A stretch of 64,000 nt of DNA from Psychrobacillus sp042945595 (GCF_042945595.1 NZ_CP168493.1:372001-436000), one strand, 5' to 3'. Shown: positions 43,683-53,135, counted from the stretch's first letter. Numbers and translations: made by a program. Notes: generated by a model from the sequence alone, not told the origin.

Positions 43683-45403
43683 GCGATTTCCTCCTCTGAG
43701 AGCTGCGATTCAACGATTTCTCGGTATACACTATTATTTTCAAGAAGTTCTTTATGAGTACCAATTCCTGCGATTTCGCCTTTATCTAGTACGATAATTT
43801 GATCTGCATCCACAACAGAACTTACCCGCTGTGCAACGATTACAACTGTTGAATTTTTTGTTTCGTCTTTCAGTGCCGCTCTAAGTTTGGCATCTGTTTT
43901 AAAATCTAGCGCAGAAAAGCTGTCATCGAAAATGTAGATATCCGGTTTTCGGACAAGAGCTCTTGCAATCGATAAGCGTTGTTTTTGACCTCCAGATACA
44001 TTTGAACCACCTTGTGCTATGACGGAATCAAATCCTTCGTCCATTTTACTAATAAAGTCCTCTGCTTGCGCAATTCGGGCAGCATGTTCAATTTCTTCTT
44101 GGGTAGCATCTTGCTTTCCGAAGCGAATGTTTTCTTTTATTGTTCCTGAAAACAATAGCGCTTTTTGGGGTACAAAACCAATTTTAGATCGCACTTCGTC
44201 TTGAGAAGATTCTTGCACATCGACGCCATTTACCCGGATTGTTCCGCTTGTTACATCGTAAAAACGTGGTATCAAGTTGACGAGTGTCGATTTACCAGCA
44301 CCGGTTCCTCCAATAATCGCCGTAATTTCACCCGATTTGGCTTTAAAATTAATATTTGATAAGGCAGGTTCTTCTGCTCCTGGATAGCTAAAAGTAACAT
44401 GGTCAAATTCAAGTGTTCCTCGTTCTTTATCTGCTTTCTTAGAACCTTCGTTTAAAGATGTTGGTTTTTTGTTTAGTACTTCATTAATGCGGTTTGCAGA
44501 GACTGCGGCGCGAGGTACCATGACGAACATCATAGATGCCATAACAAGTGCAAACATAATTTGCATAACGTATTGTATAAATGCCATCAAATCACCAATT
44601 TGCATAGCACCGCCATCAATGCGAATCCCACCAAACCAAATGACTGCAACAACCGTTAAATTCATCACAAGCATCATGACAGGCATTAAAAATGCCATCA
44701 CTTTGTTCACTTTAATAGAAACATCCGTTAGTTCCTTGTTTGCTTTTTGAAGTCGTAACTTTTCTTGTTTTTCATGATTAAATGCACGAATTACTCGAAT
44801 TCCAGTTAAGTTTTCTCGTAAAACAAGATTTAAACGATCTAGTCGTTTTTGAACAGTCTTGAAAAGTGGTACACCTTTATAAAGAATTAATAACACAGCA
44901 CCTATCAATACAGGTGTAGTAAGTACAAGAACAAGAGATAACTTGGCGTCTTTGGATACAGCCATAATTATTCCGCCAACAAGCATGATTGGTGCACTGA
45001 TAACCATACGTAGCATCATAATAACTACTTGCTGAACTTGTGTAATATCATTCGTCGTTCTGGTAATAAGGGATGCCGTACCGAATTCATCAAAGTCTTG
45101 CAGAGAAAATTGCTCTACATGTTTAAATACTTTGCGGCGAATATCTTTACCGAGACCCATTGCAGCTTTTGATGAATAAAAACTCGCAACGACTGATGCA
45201 AGTGCACCAAATGCGGCGACTAAAAGCATCAATCCACCTATTTTCCAAATATATGGTGTATTACCGACAACGACCCCTTTATCAATAATATCTGCCATTA
45301 AAGTAGGTAAGTAAAGATCTGACATGGATTGAATAAAAACTAATCCAAAAACAGCTATAACAATCCACTTATAGAAGGACAGATTTTTTAGTAGTTTAAT
45401 CAT
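43679..45403 (-). CDS. ABC exporter half-transporter, first subunit
   Basis: The protein has 574 residues with six membrane helices and an ATPase: Walker A GGTGAGKST, signature VSGGQKQ, and Walker B IYIFDDSFSALD in which the catalytic Glu is Asp, as in the degenerate site of heterodimeric exporters; the H-loop His is also replaced (VAQRVSSV). So this subunit forms the non-hydrolysing half of one site, and the partner gene supplies the intact Walker B. It resembles YfiB/LmrC. It starts one base after the MarR gene. Confidence 0.9.
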   Translation of the reverse strand: MIKLLKNLSFYKWIVIAVFGLVFIQSMSDLYLPTLMADIIDKGVVVGNTPYIWKIGGLMLLVAAFGALASVVASFYSSKAAMGLGKDIRRKVFKHVEQFSLQDFDEFGTASLITRTTNDITQVQQVVIMMLRMVISAPIMLVGGIIMAVSKDAKLSLVLVLTTPVLIGAVLLILYKGVPLFKTVQKRLDRLNLVLRENLTGIRVIRAFNHEKQEKLRLQKANKELTDVSIKVNKVMAFLMPVMMLVMNLTVVAVIWFGGIRIDGGAMQIGDLMAFIQYVMQIMFALVMASMMFVMVPRAAVSANRINEVLNKKPTSLNEGSKKADKERGTLEFDHVTFSYPGAEEPALSNINFKAKSGEITAIIGGTGAGKSTLVNLIPRFYDVTSGTIRVNGVDVQESSQDEVRSKIGFVPQKALLFSGTIKENIRFGKQDATQEEIEHAARIAQAEDFISKMDEGFDSVIAQGGSNVSGGQKQRLSIARALVRKPDIYIFDDSFSALDFKTDAKLRAALKDETKNSTVVIVAQRVSSVVDADQIIVLDKGEIAGIGTHKELLENNSVYREIVESQLSEEEIA

Positions 45404-45404
45404 T

Positions 45405-45881
45405 CTATGTGTTCTCCTTTGTGCTAGTTTCTTTTTCTAAATAATCTGCGATATAGTGTAGGGTAGCTTGGAATTCTTCGTATTGTCTTTCAGGAAGTGT
45501 TTCTAAAACGGAATCAATTACCTGATGAAGCGTCCCTTTTTGTCTATTAATTTGTTCAAACAACATTTTCCCTTTTTCATTGAGTGTTAGTTGCATTTCC
45601 CGGCGGTTGTCGGGAACTGGTTCTCTCTCAATCCATCCAGCTTGTACGAGTGCATCAACCGATTGACTTAACGTGCTCTTTGGAATTTGTACAATCTCAC
45701 CTAATTGCTTTTGTGTAATTTCACTATGCGGGGCAATTGTCATGAGAAGCGAATATTGCGGTACAGTTAAGTCATGTTCTAATGCAATTCTTTGAACAAA
45801 CTGCAATTGATGCCTACTTATTCGTCGAAGCGAATGTAAAAATTCCGAAGATCTCGGATGGTATTTACTATTCAGGTTCAC
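45405..45881 (-). CDS. MarR-family repressor of the ABC exporter
   Basis: The protein has 158 residues. The MarR winged helix is clear: LTVPQYSLLMTIAPHSEITQ, then KQLGEIVQIPKSTLSQSVDA, then the wing EREPVPDNRREMQLTLNEKG. It is the first gene of the exporter operon and probably represses it until a ligand binds. The GTG start follows GAGGTGACAAAAA. A palindrome in the likely promoter is a good operator candidate. Confidence 0.9.
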   Translation of the reverse strand: MNLNSKYHPRSSEFLHSLRRISRHQLQFVQRIALEHDLTVPQYSLLMTIAPHSEITQKQLGEIVQIPKSTLSQSVDALVQAGWIEREPVPDNRREMQLTLNEKGKMLFEQINRQKGTLHQVIDSVLETLPERQYEEFQATLHYIADYLEKETSTKENT

Positions 45882-45910
45882 TTTTTGTCACCTCATTCTA
45901 TTTCAGGATA

Positions 45911-45924
45911 GTTCCAATCGGAAC
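45911..45924. promoter_or_regulatory. candidate MarR operator
   Basis: GTTCC-AATC-GGAAC is a perfect inverted repeat 30 bp upstream of the MarR start. On the minus strand it falls between a TTTCAA (-35-like) and a TATCCT (-10-like) box 18 bp apart, so binding would block the promoter. Bases 45925-46175 hold nothing else I can support. Confidence 0.5.
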
Positions 45925-46177
45925 AGTTTTGAAATGGTAAGATAAATTTACTCTTCCCTTGGATAAGAGTCAAGTAAAAAGTTTGGTTTATATTAAATAA
46001 ACATAAAAGAGGTGGTAGATTATTAGTCTGATTTATTGGGACTTCTAATATGTGTAATGAACATTTCAGGTTAAATATAACTATCTGGTTGTTAATTTCT
46101 ATCCATTTTCCTTCTAATTGTAGAATCTTTTACATTTCTTTAAACATTCAAAAGTTAATTTCCACGTTATTATCAAA

Positions 46178-46312
46178 AAATGGAACTTGAAGTGACGCAG
46201 TCACTTCAAGTTCCATAACTTTAACGGTAATAGTGAAGCCAATATTTCGTCCAAAGCACTCGAGAAATAGTAGAGACTAGATGCATTTAAAGAGCACTTG
46301 CACTTTCCTTAA
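46178..46312 (-). repeat. dispersed repeat family 2, copy C (short form)
   Basis: About 135 bp matching the 3' parts of copies A and B, including a perfect hairpin at 46181-46215 (TGGAACTTGAAGTGAC / GTCACTTCAAGTTCCA) followed on the minus strand by TTTTTT. The other end runs into the stop codon of the YunC-like gene, so it is that gene's terminator region. Confidence 0.75.
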
Positions 46313-46611
46313 ATCATTCTCAAAAGTGCTTCTCTTCCAATCATTCCTTTCGTAATTCCCATTTCTTCTGCTTCATAAGTGACGGACTCTAGTGGAGCAT
46401 CTAAAAGCTGCTGAATGGTTTTAACGCCTACCGCTCTACCTGCAATAACTTTACGATCTTTTAATTTTTCATTTAAAAGTGCTACGTCGAGTGCTCCGCA
46501 CATTATATAACCTTTATCATTCGATACTGTAAGCAAGTTTGTTTTTGGCAACTCAACCGACACGGCTAAAAATGTAATACCTTCAATATAAATTGGTTGC
46601 ATATTAATCAT
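46309..46611 (-). CDS. yunC: YunC-like DUF1805 protein
   Basis: The protein has 100 residues; the DUF1805 pattern is seen in LPKTNLLTVSNDKGYIMCGA, then LDVALLNEKL and ARAVGV-type RAVGVKTIQQLLDAPL. It is a small cytoplasmic protein of unknown function found widely in Firmicutes and archaea. GGAGTGAAGTTGTAA precedes the ATG. It is monocistronic, with a family-2 repeat as its 3' end. Confidence 0.85.
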   Translation of the reverse strand: MINMQPIYIEGITFLAVSVELPKTNLLTVSNDKGYIMCGALDVALLNEKLKDRKVIAGRAVGVKTIQQLLDAPLESVTYEAEEMGITKGMIGREALLRMI

Positions 46612-46750
46612 TTACAACTTCACTCCTTTTCTGTTCCCTACAATTTATGTATATAGAAGGAAAAAAGTGTTTATGTGATTTAATATGGTTTTTTAATATA
46701 GAAAAGGGGAAGATAACGAAGAGGTATACTTTTATAAAGAGGTGATTTTG

Positions 46751-47803
46751 GTGAATAAGTTTTTTGCCATTTTAGTTTTTGTTGGTGTTCCATTAGTTAT
46801 TGTTGGAGCATTAATTAATTGGTCGGACATGCTTATGTTCTTCCTTAGCTGCGCTAGTATTATCGGGCTTTCTGGATATATAGGACGTGCAACGGAAAGT
46901 TTGGCAATTGTGAGTGGGCCAAGGGTAGGTGGATTATTAAATGCAACATTTGGAAACGCGGTAGAACTTATTATTTCGATATTCACATTAAAGGCAGGTA
47001 TGGTTGGAATTGTACTCGCATCACTTACAGGTTCTGTTTTAGGAAATCTACTGCTTGTGCTGGGACTTTCTTTTTTTGCAGGTGGAATTAAGTTCAACCG
47101 ACAAAGGTTTAGTGTACATGCTGCTAGATACAATTCTGGTTTGCTTATATTCGCAGTTATTGTGGCGTTTGTTATTCCGGAAGTATTCTCCATTAGCATG
47201 AGTTCCCAAAAAACATTGAGTTTGAGTATTGGCATTGCAATCGTTTTAATTGCGCTTTATCTTGCTGGACTCTTTTTTAAATTAGTTACACATCGTGGCA
47301 TATTTGCTTCTACCGATCAACCAGAAGTAACAACAGAAGTACCGGAATGGACGAAAAAGAAGTCCATGATAATTTTACTTTTGGCAACTTTAGTAGTTGC
47401 TTTTGTGTCAGAACAATTGGTACATACATTTGAAATGCTTGGTACAAAGTTTGGTTGGACGGAGTTATTCATAGGAGTTATTATCGTAGCGATTGTTGGA
47501 AACGCGGCGGAGCACGTTTCTGCTATAACGATGGCGATAAAAAACAAAATGGATGTATCTGTGGAAATTGCAGTTGGTTCAACGTTGCAAGTTGCAATGT
47601 TTGTGGCACCTGTACTTGTTCTTGTTTCACTTTTCATGCCGATGTCGATGGCGCTCGTTTTTACATTGCCAGAATTGGTTGCAATGATAACCGCTGCGCT
47701 TCTTGTGATTAATCTATCTAACGACGGTGAATCGAACTGGTTTGAAGGGCTGACATTATTTGCGGCATATTTGATAATGGGAATTGGTTTTTATCTTCTT
47801 TAA
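46751..47803 (+). CDS. chaA: calcium/proton antiporter (CaCA family)
   Basis: The protein has 350 residues and about eleven membrane helices in two halves. The alpha repeats are plain: NATFGNAVELIISIFTL near residue 65 and VGNAAEHVSAITMAIKNK near 250, each with the ion-binding Glu. The family member in B. subtilis (YfkE/ChaA) exchanges Ca2+ for protons. GTG 46751 lies five bases after AAGAGGTGA. It is monocistronic with a terminator. Confidence 0.9.
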   Translation: MNKFFAILVFVGVPLVIVGALINWSDMLMFFLSCASIIGLSGYIGRATESLAIVSGPRVGGLLNATFGNAVELIISIFTLKAGMVGIVLASLTGSVLGNLLLVLGLSFFAGGIKFNRQRFSVHAARYNSGLLIFAVIVAFVIPEVFSISMSSQKTLSLSIGIAIVLIALYLAGLFFKLVTHRGIFASTDQPEVTTEVPEWTKKKSMIILLLATLVVAFVSEQLVHTFEMLGTKFGWTELFIGVIIVAIVGNAAEHVSAITMAIKNKMDVSVEIAVGSTLQVAMFVAPVLVLVSLFMPMSMALVFTLPELVAMITAALLVINLSNDGESNWFEGLTLFAAYLIMGIGFYLL

Positions 47804-47825
47804 TGAATGAGAGGTTTAGTATCTA

Positions 47826-47847
47826 CTCAGTGGATACTGAGCTTTTT
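47826..47847 (+). terminator. Rho-independent terminator of chaA
   Basis: CTCAGT pairs with ACTGAG around GGAT, followed by CTTTTTT. Confidence 0.8.
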
Positions 47848-47974
47848 TACGTTGTATAGATTGCAAATGATAAGCAAGTATGGAGGAAAATAGTTGTCAG
47901 AGTCCCGGAACACCTATGAAAAGTCGTGTTTTTACAAAAAATATCCAATTCGGTTGAATGATCGAATCAATTAC

Positions 47975-48107
47975 CGAAAATATAGGAGTGGGAAGAGACG
48001 CAGCGGATTCACGCTACTTTTAAACTCCAAGGTATTAGTGTAGCTGTTGTTTAGTCTAAAGCACTTAGGAAATAGTGAAGACAAGCTGCACCTAAAAGGC
48101 AAAAGAT
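47975..48107 (-). repeat. dispersed repeat family 2, copy D (degenerate)
   Basis: It aligns with copies A-C over about 130 bp (ATTACCGAAAATATAGGAGT, TAGTGTAGCTGTTGTTTAGT, AAAGCACTTAGGAAATAGTG), but the hairpin arms no longer match. Unlike A-C it lies between two plus-strand genes. The rest of 47848-48270 holds no gene that I can support. Confidence 0.55.
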
Positions 48108-48270
48108 CTGGTTCAAAAGAAAAAATTCCTAATTTGCGATTAAGTATTTCAGATGGTGGGGTACTAATCGATTAATTAATAGAAAAAAATATTAACTTCA
48201 AAGCTCGCTATTTGTAATTACAATATAATCCCTTTAGACTTAGAGAGATAGGAAAGAAAGGAGATACAAG

Positions 48271-50307
48271 ATGGAGTTTTTTTTAACTATACTACTTTTA
48301 CTAGCTATCATCGGGTTCTCTAATTTCATAAATCATTTTATGCCATACATACCGGTGCCGATTATTCAAATTGCGCTGGCAGTTTTGCTTGCTGGACTTC
48401 CATTAGGAATTCATGTGCCAATAGAGCCGGAGTTGTTTTTCATTTTATTTATAGCACCGTTATTATTTTATGATGGAAAAAATGTTTCAAGGCATGAATT
48501 ATGGAAATTACGAAAACCGATATTATTACTTGCACTTGGGTTGGTATTTTTAACCGTATTCGTTGTAGGATACTTAATTCATTGGCTTATACCGTCAATT
48601 CCCTTATCAGCAGCTTTTGCGTTGGCTGCAATCCTTTCACCTACGGATATTGTCGCAGTTGGGGCCATTTCTAGCCGAGTAAAAATGCCTAAAACAATTA
48701 TGCATATACTTGAAGGCGAAGGACTCATGAATGATGCCTCAGGTTTAGTTGCGTTTAAATTTGCTGTGGCAGCTACTGTGACCGGTGTTTTTTCATTTGC
48801 TGAGGCAAGTTGGAGCTTTTTGGTTATCTCAATAGGGGGATTTGTGGGGGGAGCATTTCTAGCTTATCTTTTTATTCGACTGAAGATAGTTATTCGACGT
48901 CTTGGCATGGAAGATGTAACACTTCATATGCTCATTCAACTGCTCACCCCTTTTGTTATCTTTTACATTATCGAACATTTTCATCTTTCTGGAATATTAT
49001 CTGTAGTAGCTGCAGGAATTGTTCATGCGATATACCGAGATCGTGAACAATCGCCTTCTATGCAGTTACAAGTTGTCTCTAAAAGTACATGGACAATACT
49101 CATCTATATTTTGAATGGTTTAGTATTTGTCCTACTAGGATTACAAATTCCAAATGTCATGAACGAAATTTTTGAAAGTCCAATGTTTAATAATTTTGAG
49201 GTAATTAAATTAATTTTAATCATTACGGCTGCCCTTTTATTCCTTCGATTCCTATGGGTATATGTATCATGGTGGGGTGGATGGTTGACTAAACAACAAC
49301 TTCCAAAACCTACTATAAGATTCATTTCTATTCTAACTATTTCTGGTGTTCGAGGAGCAGTTACATTGGCTGGTGCTTTTACAATCCCATATTTTTTAGC
49401 TGACGGGAATGCGTTTCCTGATCGGGCGCTAATTATTTTTATCGCAGCTGGAGTAATATTGGTCACATTAATAGTTGCTAGTGTATTCTTGCCTCTGCTT
49501 GCTATTTCAGAAAAAGGGAATACCGAAGATTTGAGAGAAGAAATGGTAAAGATAGCAAAACTTCTTACAGTTGATGCTGCTATTAAGTCTATTCGAGAAC
49601 TAATGAATGATGACAATCGAGGAGCAAGCGTGTCGATCATCTCCTCGTACAATCAAATCCGAAATCGCCTCACGCATGAAAATAATGCAGATTCGGAGCG
49701 TTTAAAGGTTTTGGAAAGCAAAATTCGGATGAAGGCTCTTGAAGTGGAAGCAAACTATATGGAGAAGTTGAAAGAAGAAGGAAAAGTTGATTTGGAAACT
49801 ATTTATTTGATGAATGAACATATTCAGCGAATGAGGGTGGCAGTAACAAATCGAATGCAGTACAGGGGTTTGTTCTTTTGGGTGATAATAAAAAGAAGTT
49901 TATATAATTTATTACAAATCTTTGTATTCAAAGATAAAAAACGTCTAAAAAAACGCCTTATAAGAAATAAAAAAATAATTTTACTAAAAGTAGACATGGC
50001 AAAAGCCGCGATTAACTATTTGAAAACGCAGATGACCGCTGAAAATGAAGAGATTTACTTGTTAATTATTGGGGAGTACAATGAAATGATTTTGAAGTTT
50101 AGGCTAGCAAAAAAAGGATCAGAGTCTAAACAACATGCACAAATGAAAAGGGATATACAAGATAAAGCTTTTCAAGCGGAACGAGATGAAATTCAAAACC
50201 TTTTCGAAAATGGCAAAATTACAGCAGATGTTACTAGAAAGCTTCGCAAACAAATTAATATTAGAGAAGCTTATTGGATGGAAGAAAATAGTTTACGAAA
50301 ACATTAA
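48271..50307 (+). CDS. CPA1-family Na+/H+ antiporter (NhaK-like)
   Basis: The protein has 678 residues. About twelve membrane helices carry CPA1 motifs: FIAPLLFYDGKN, LAAILSPTDIVAVGAI and EGEGLMNDASGLVAFKFA (ND pair), and ISGVRGAVTLAGAF. A long cytoplasmic C-terminus (about 270 residues, helical and charged, with MNEHIQRMRVAVTNRM) follows, as in B. subtilis NhaK. It expels Na+ (or K+) for protons. GAAAGGAGATACAAG precedes the ATG. The next gene begins about 170 bp downstream. Confidence 0.9.
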   Translation: MEFFLTILLLLAIIGFSNFINHFMPYIPVPIIQIALAVLLAGLPLGIHVPIEPELFFILFIAPLLFYDGKNVSRHELWKLRKPILLLALGLVFLTVFVVGYLIHWLIPSIPLSAAFALAAILSPTDIVAVGAISSRVKMPKTIMHILEGEGLMNDASGLVAFKFAVAATVTGVFSFAEASWSFLVISIGGFVGGAFLAYLFIRLKIVIRRLGMEDVTLHMLIQLLTPFVIFYIIEHFHLSGILSVVAAGIVHAIYRDREQSPSMQLQVVSKSTWTILIYILNGLVFVLLGLQIPNVMNEIFESPMFNNFEVIKLILIITAALLFLRFLWVYVSWWGGWLTKQQLPKPTIRFISILTISGVRGAVTLAGAFTIPYFLADGNAFPDRALIIFIAAGVILVTLIVASVFLPLLAISEKGNTEDLREEMVKIAKLLTVDAAIKSIRELMNDDNRGASVSIISSYNQIRNRLTHENNADSERLKVLESKIRMKALEVEANYMEKLKEEGKVDLETIYLMNEHIQRMRVAVTNRMQYRGLFFWVIIKRSLYNLLQIFVFKDKKRLKKRLIRNKKIILLKVDMAKAAINYLKTQMTAENEEIYLLIIGEYNEMILKFRLAKKGSESKQHAQMKRDIQDKAFQAERDEIQNLFENGKITADVTRKLRKQINIREAYWMEENSLRKH

Positions 50308-50478
50308 AAAAATACAGTTTTTAAGAGGATATCAATTAGATAAATATTGAAAAAAGTGAAGTTTGATAGGAAGAAAAGTCAGCCAAATTTGGATTGGTTG
50401 ATTTTTTTTATTTTAAAAAAGTCTATCCCATACATTCGGGGGAATGCTAAAAAGGTACGAAAAAAAGGAGGTTATCGA

Positions 50479-51273
50479 ATGACAATTAACAATGAACTTA
50501 AAGCATTAAAAGAGTATATGTCTAGTGAACGGTGTGTGTTGAGTGTTTATTTAAACACAAATCCAGGTGACCCGGAGCAATTAAACGGAGGTTGGAAGAT
50601 CCACTTGAAAAGCGGTTTAAAGCGTTTAGGTGAGTATTTAGAAGCTTCGGAAGAAAAAGAAATCGAATCATTCCAGATGGTGAAGAAAAAAATAACAATT
50701 GAACTGGAAGCGAAAAATCAAACGGAGCTACGAAAAGGAGTTGTCATTTTTGCAACTGCCAATGATGATTTGTGGTCCGTTCATTATGTGCAGGTTCCGG
50801 TAAAAACAAACTTTTACTGGGAGAACCATCCGGTAACTGAGCAATTGGAGTATATGTATAAAGCATATCCAGAAGCAGGTATTATCATGCCGAGCTTTGG
50901 AGAAGTTCGTATACTGGATACGGCAATGGGATTTGTGAGAGATGATTTAACTTTCAAATATGATCCAATTTCCGAAGTTTGGGGAGAAAAGAAAAAAGTA
51001 GATGGAAAAGGTAGACGTACAGTAGCGGATAGTAAAAGTGAAGTTTTGGATCCAAGGTATAAGGTAAATAAAAGTAGTTTTTATAAAGGGATGAGTACGA
51101 CCATAGAACAATTGAAGAAAAAACGTGGTTGGAGAGAGCTGCATGTAGCGGGAGAGGCTGAGATGGCAAACGCATTTGCCGATAGCTTGAGGGATCTTCC
51201 TTCGAGTTGCATTTATAAAAATTTAAATAGAAGTAAACCGAATGAAGTGGTTCATCAAGTATTAGAAAAATAA
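50479..51273 (+). CDS. VLRF1/aeRF1-type release-factor-like protein
   Basis: The protein has 264 residues. CVLSVYLNTNPGDPEQLNGG at the start, a central EAGIIMPSFGEVRILDTAMG strand set and the C-terminal LKKKRGWRELHVAGEAEMAN match the bacterial aeRF1/VLRF1 proteins related to archaeal and eukaryotic release factor 1, proposed to act on stalled ribosomes. ATG 50479 follows AAAAGGAGGTTATCG; the reading frame extends 44 codons upstream but without a ribosome site. Confidence 0.75.
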   Translation: MTINNELKALKEYMSSERCVLSVYLNTNPGDPEQLNGGWKIHLKSGLKRLGEYLEASEEKEIESFQMVKKKITIELEAKNQTELRKGVVIFATANDDLWSVHYVQVPVKTNFYWENHPVTEQLEYMYKAYPEAGIIMPSFGEVRILDTAMGFVRDDLTFKYDPISEVWGEKKKVDGKGRRTVADSKSEVLDPRYKVNKSSFYKGMSTTIEQLKKKRGWRELHVAGEAEMANAFADSLRDLPSSCIYKNLNRSKPNEVVHQVLEK

Positions 51274-51435
51274 ATGATCGTTGATAGGTGCTGAGTGGGG
51301 TAACTTACTCAGTACTTATTATAAATGACACTTTTAGTATTCAATTATATAATTTGTTGTCAAATTTCACCTTTTCGTTCTTTTGTATAAATCATTCAAA
51401 ATGGCACATTCTAATTTCACAAGGAGGTGAGAGAC

Positions 51436-51639
51436 ATGCCGAATAACAATCAACTCGTAGTACCAGGAGTAAGACAAGCACTTGACCAAATGAAATATGA
51501 AATTGCTCAAGAATTCGGTGTACAACTTGGAGGAGACGCTACAGCGCGTGCTAACGGTTCCGTTGGCGGAGAAATTACAAAGCGTTTAGTAGCTCAAGCC
51601 CAATCGCAAATGAGTGGATATCAAAATAACCAACAATAA
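51436..51639 (+). CDS. alpha/beta-type small acid-soluble spore protein
   Basis: The protein has 67 residues with both family blocks: LDQMKYEIAQEFGVQL, holding the GPR protease cleavage site (Glu-Ile/Phe region), and GSVGGEITKRLVAQAQSQM. It coats forespore DNA, protects it from UV and is degraded on germination. Expression is expected under sigma-G. AAGGAGGTGAGAGAC precedes ATG 51436. A strong terminator follows. Confidence 0.95.
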   Translation: MPNNNQLVVPGVRQALDQMKYEIAQEFGVQLGGDATARANGSVGGEITKRLVAQAQSQMSGYQNNQQ

Positions 51640-51648
51640 TATATCAGA

Positions 51649-51677
51649 CCGGTAGCAAACTTGCTACCGGTTTTTTT
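51649..51677 (+). terminator. Rho-independent terminator of the SASP gene
   Basis: CCGGTAGCAA pairs with TTGCTACCGG, followed by seven T. Confidence 0.9.
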
Positions 51678-51710
51678 CTAAGAATAAGAATGTAAAAAAA
51701 AAATGCTATT

Positions 51711-51843
51711 AACAGGTTGATTTCCGCTGCTGGCGGACGCTAGTAAGTCGGCCAAGTATCAAGCCTCTTCCCTAGCTGCGCGCGAGGCCAGGGTCTTGAT
51801 TTGCTTGCTGATCGCTTAAGAGTCGCTGCCTCCCGCTCCAATA
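51711..51843 (-). repeat. dispersed repeat family 1, copy 3
   Basis: On the minus strand it begins ATTGGAGCGGGAGGCAGCG and ends AGCGGAAATCAACCTGTT. It shares CAAGCAAATCAAGACCCTGG with copy 2, so those two are closer to each other than to copy 1. Confidence 0.75.
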
Positions 51844-52023
51844 TGGGTATATTGCTAATTCACACTTTCTTATCGCAAAATCGAGGGGATATTCCTTAGG
51901 GAAGAATTCATAACTCAAATTCATATGTATATAAAGCGAATTAAAAGTGCGATATCGCAAATTCAACCGCTCATATCGCAAACTCAAGATGATTTTCCCT
52001 TCGGGAGAAGAAATAAAAGTGCA

Positions 52024-52401
52024 ATAAGAAAGACAATATGCTTCGCAGGAATAATGAACTAGTACTTTCCATTCTTTATCAATAGGGCAAGTGGAACCTG
52101 AAAAAATTGATAGTATCCATTGTTAAAGAAGCACTGAGCGGACGAAATTGTATCTTCGTCAGTAGGGAAGGATCTATTCTCTCATTAACCAAACTTTATG
52201 CACCTTGTATCTACATATTTCAAGAGGACGACGGACAAACATCCACCACAAGATTACCGAAAAAAGAGGAACTGGAAGTGACGTAGTCACTTCCAGTTCC
52301 TCCATAAAAGTCTTCGTTAATAGTGTAGCCAATGTTTAGTCCAAAGCACACTAGAAATAGAAGAGACCAGATGCACTTAAAGGACACTAGCGTGTTTCTT
52401 A
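52024..52401 (-). repeat. dispersed repeat family 2, copy B (long form)
   Basis: About 380 bp alignable with 22961-23344. The hairpin at 52266-52302 (GAGGAACTGGAAGTGAC / GTCACTTCCAGTTCCTC) is perfect and followed on the minus strand by TTTTTTC. It ends six bases from the YxcD stop codon, so it probably terminates that operon. A 180-bp stretch separates it from family-1 copy 3; no gene is seen in 51678-52407. Confidence 0.75.
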
Positions 52402-52407
52402 TATTCG

Positions 52408-52698
52408 TCAATAAACTGCTGCAACAATGCCTTCTTCGTCGTCTAACAAAAGCTCAATTCCAGTAGAAATCGGGTCTATATTTAAAAATTCCTCCATGCT
52501 TAGACGAAGCGCTTTAATTAAATAAAACGTGTTCAGAACTTCTTTTTGTTCATTTACATAGGCTTCTGCTGTAAAGCCATTCTCATCATCATAAAGTAGT
52601 TCTACTTCTACGTCTTCTGGTTCTGTTTGCATTTGACGCGAGATATAAATGCAAACGGCATTAATTATATTTTGTTCGGGAATGATTAGCTTCTCCAT
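52408..52698 (-). CDS. yxcD: YxcD-like DUF2653 protein
   Basis: The protein has 96 residues. The pattern IINAVCIYISRQMQTEPEDV, then EVELLYDDENGFTAEAYVN is that of the YxcD/DUF2653 family, small acidic proteins of unknown function in Bacillus and relatives. It overlaps the end of the upstream gene by 13 bp, so the two are coupled. Confidence 0.8.
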   Translation of the reverse strand: MEKLIIPEQNIINAVCIYISRQMQTEPEDVEVELLYDDENGFTAEAYVNEQKEVLNTFYLIKALRLSMEEFLNIDPISTGIELLLDDEEGIVAAVY

Positions 52699-53135
52699 GA
52701 GTTAGCTTCCACTTTTTTCTTCTTATTATCAAAGAGGCCAAATATTTTTCGGATGATTACAACTATAAAAATAATCGCTGCTGCATTGATAGCGAAACCT
52801 AGAAGTGATCCTAAAGCGCCCATACTTCCAAACATGCTGCCAAATAATAAACCAGCAATTCCCCCTACGAATAGCCCTCTCATTAGACCACCTGAAGTGA
52901 AGCTTCCTTTACTACTTGTTTTAGTATTAGAATTATTTGTAGATGTTTTAGAATCTTGTTGTTTCTTTTGGATATTAGAATTATTGATCGTGTTATTTTT
53001 ATTCGTGTTAAAGCTTCTTTTCCCTGACTTATAAGACTTAGCTTCGGCAGTAGTTGAATGATCGTTGAAAACAAAGCTTCCAACTGATGAAAATACAAGT
53101 GTTGCTGTAAGTAAAACTGCTACTAATTTTTTCAA
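52686..53135 (-). CDS. exported/membrane protein with Asn/Thr/Lys-rich linker and Gly-rich span
   Basis: The protein has 149 residues. A signal peptide (KKLVAVLLTATLVFSSVGSF) is followed by a repetitive Asn/Thr/Ser/Lys segment, then a glycine-zipper-like hydrophobic region (LFVGGIAGLLFGSMFGSMGA) and a second helix (AAIIFIVVIIRKIFGLF). Proteins with this layout sit next to yxcD-like genes and are sometimes labelled Tim44-like; the role is unknown. The TTG start follows GGAGGGTATATAAA. Confidence 0.7.
   Translation of the reverse strand: MKKLVAVLLTATLVFSSVGSFVFNDHSTTAEAKSYKSGKRSFNTNKNNTINNSNIQKKQQDSKTSTNNSNTKTSSKGSFTSGGLMRGLFVGGIAGLLFGSMFGSMGALGSLLGFAINAAAIIFIVVIIRKIFGLFDNKKKKVEANSWRS

Noticed and set aside
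46732..47235. 167-codon frame antisense to the calcium antiporter
   Set aside because: It is opposite a well-supported gene, has Ser/Thr/Pro-rich shadow composition and no ribosome site.
49104..49652. 182-codon frame antisense to the Na+/H+ antiporter
   Set aside because: It is a shadow of a conserved transporter frame.
50347..50478. N-terminal extension of the release-factor-like protein
   Set aside because: The upstream codons are in frame, but the strong AAAAGGAGG site lies just before ATG 50479 and the known family begins there.
52220..52411. 63-codon minus-strand frame in the family-2 repeat
   Set aside because: It lies wholly inside a non-coding repeat with a terminator hairpin, and the other copies do not keep the frame.
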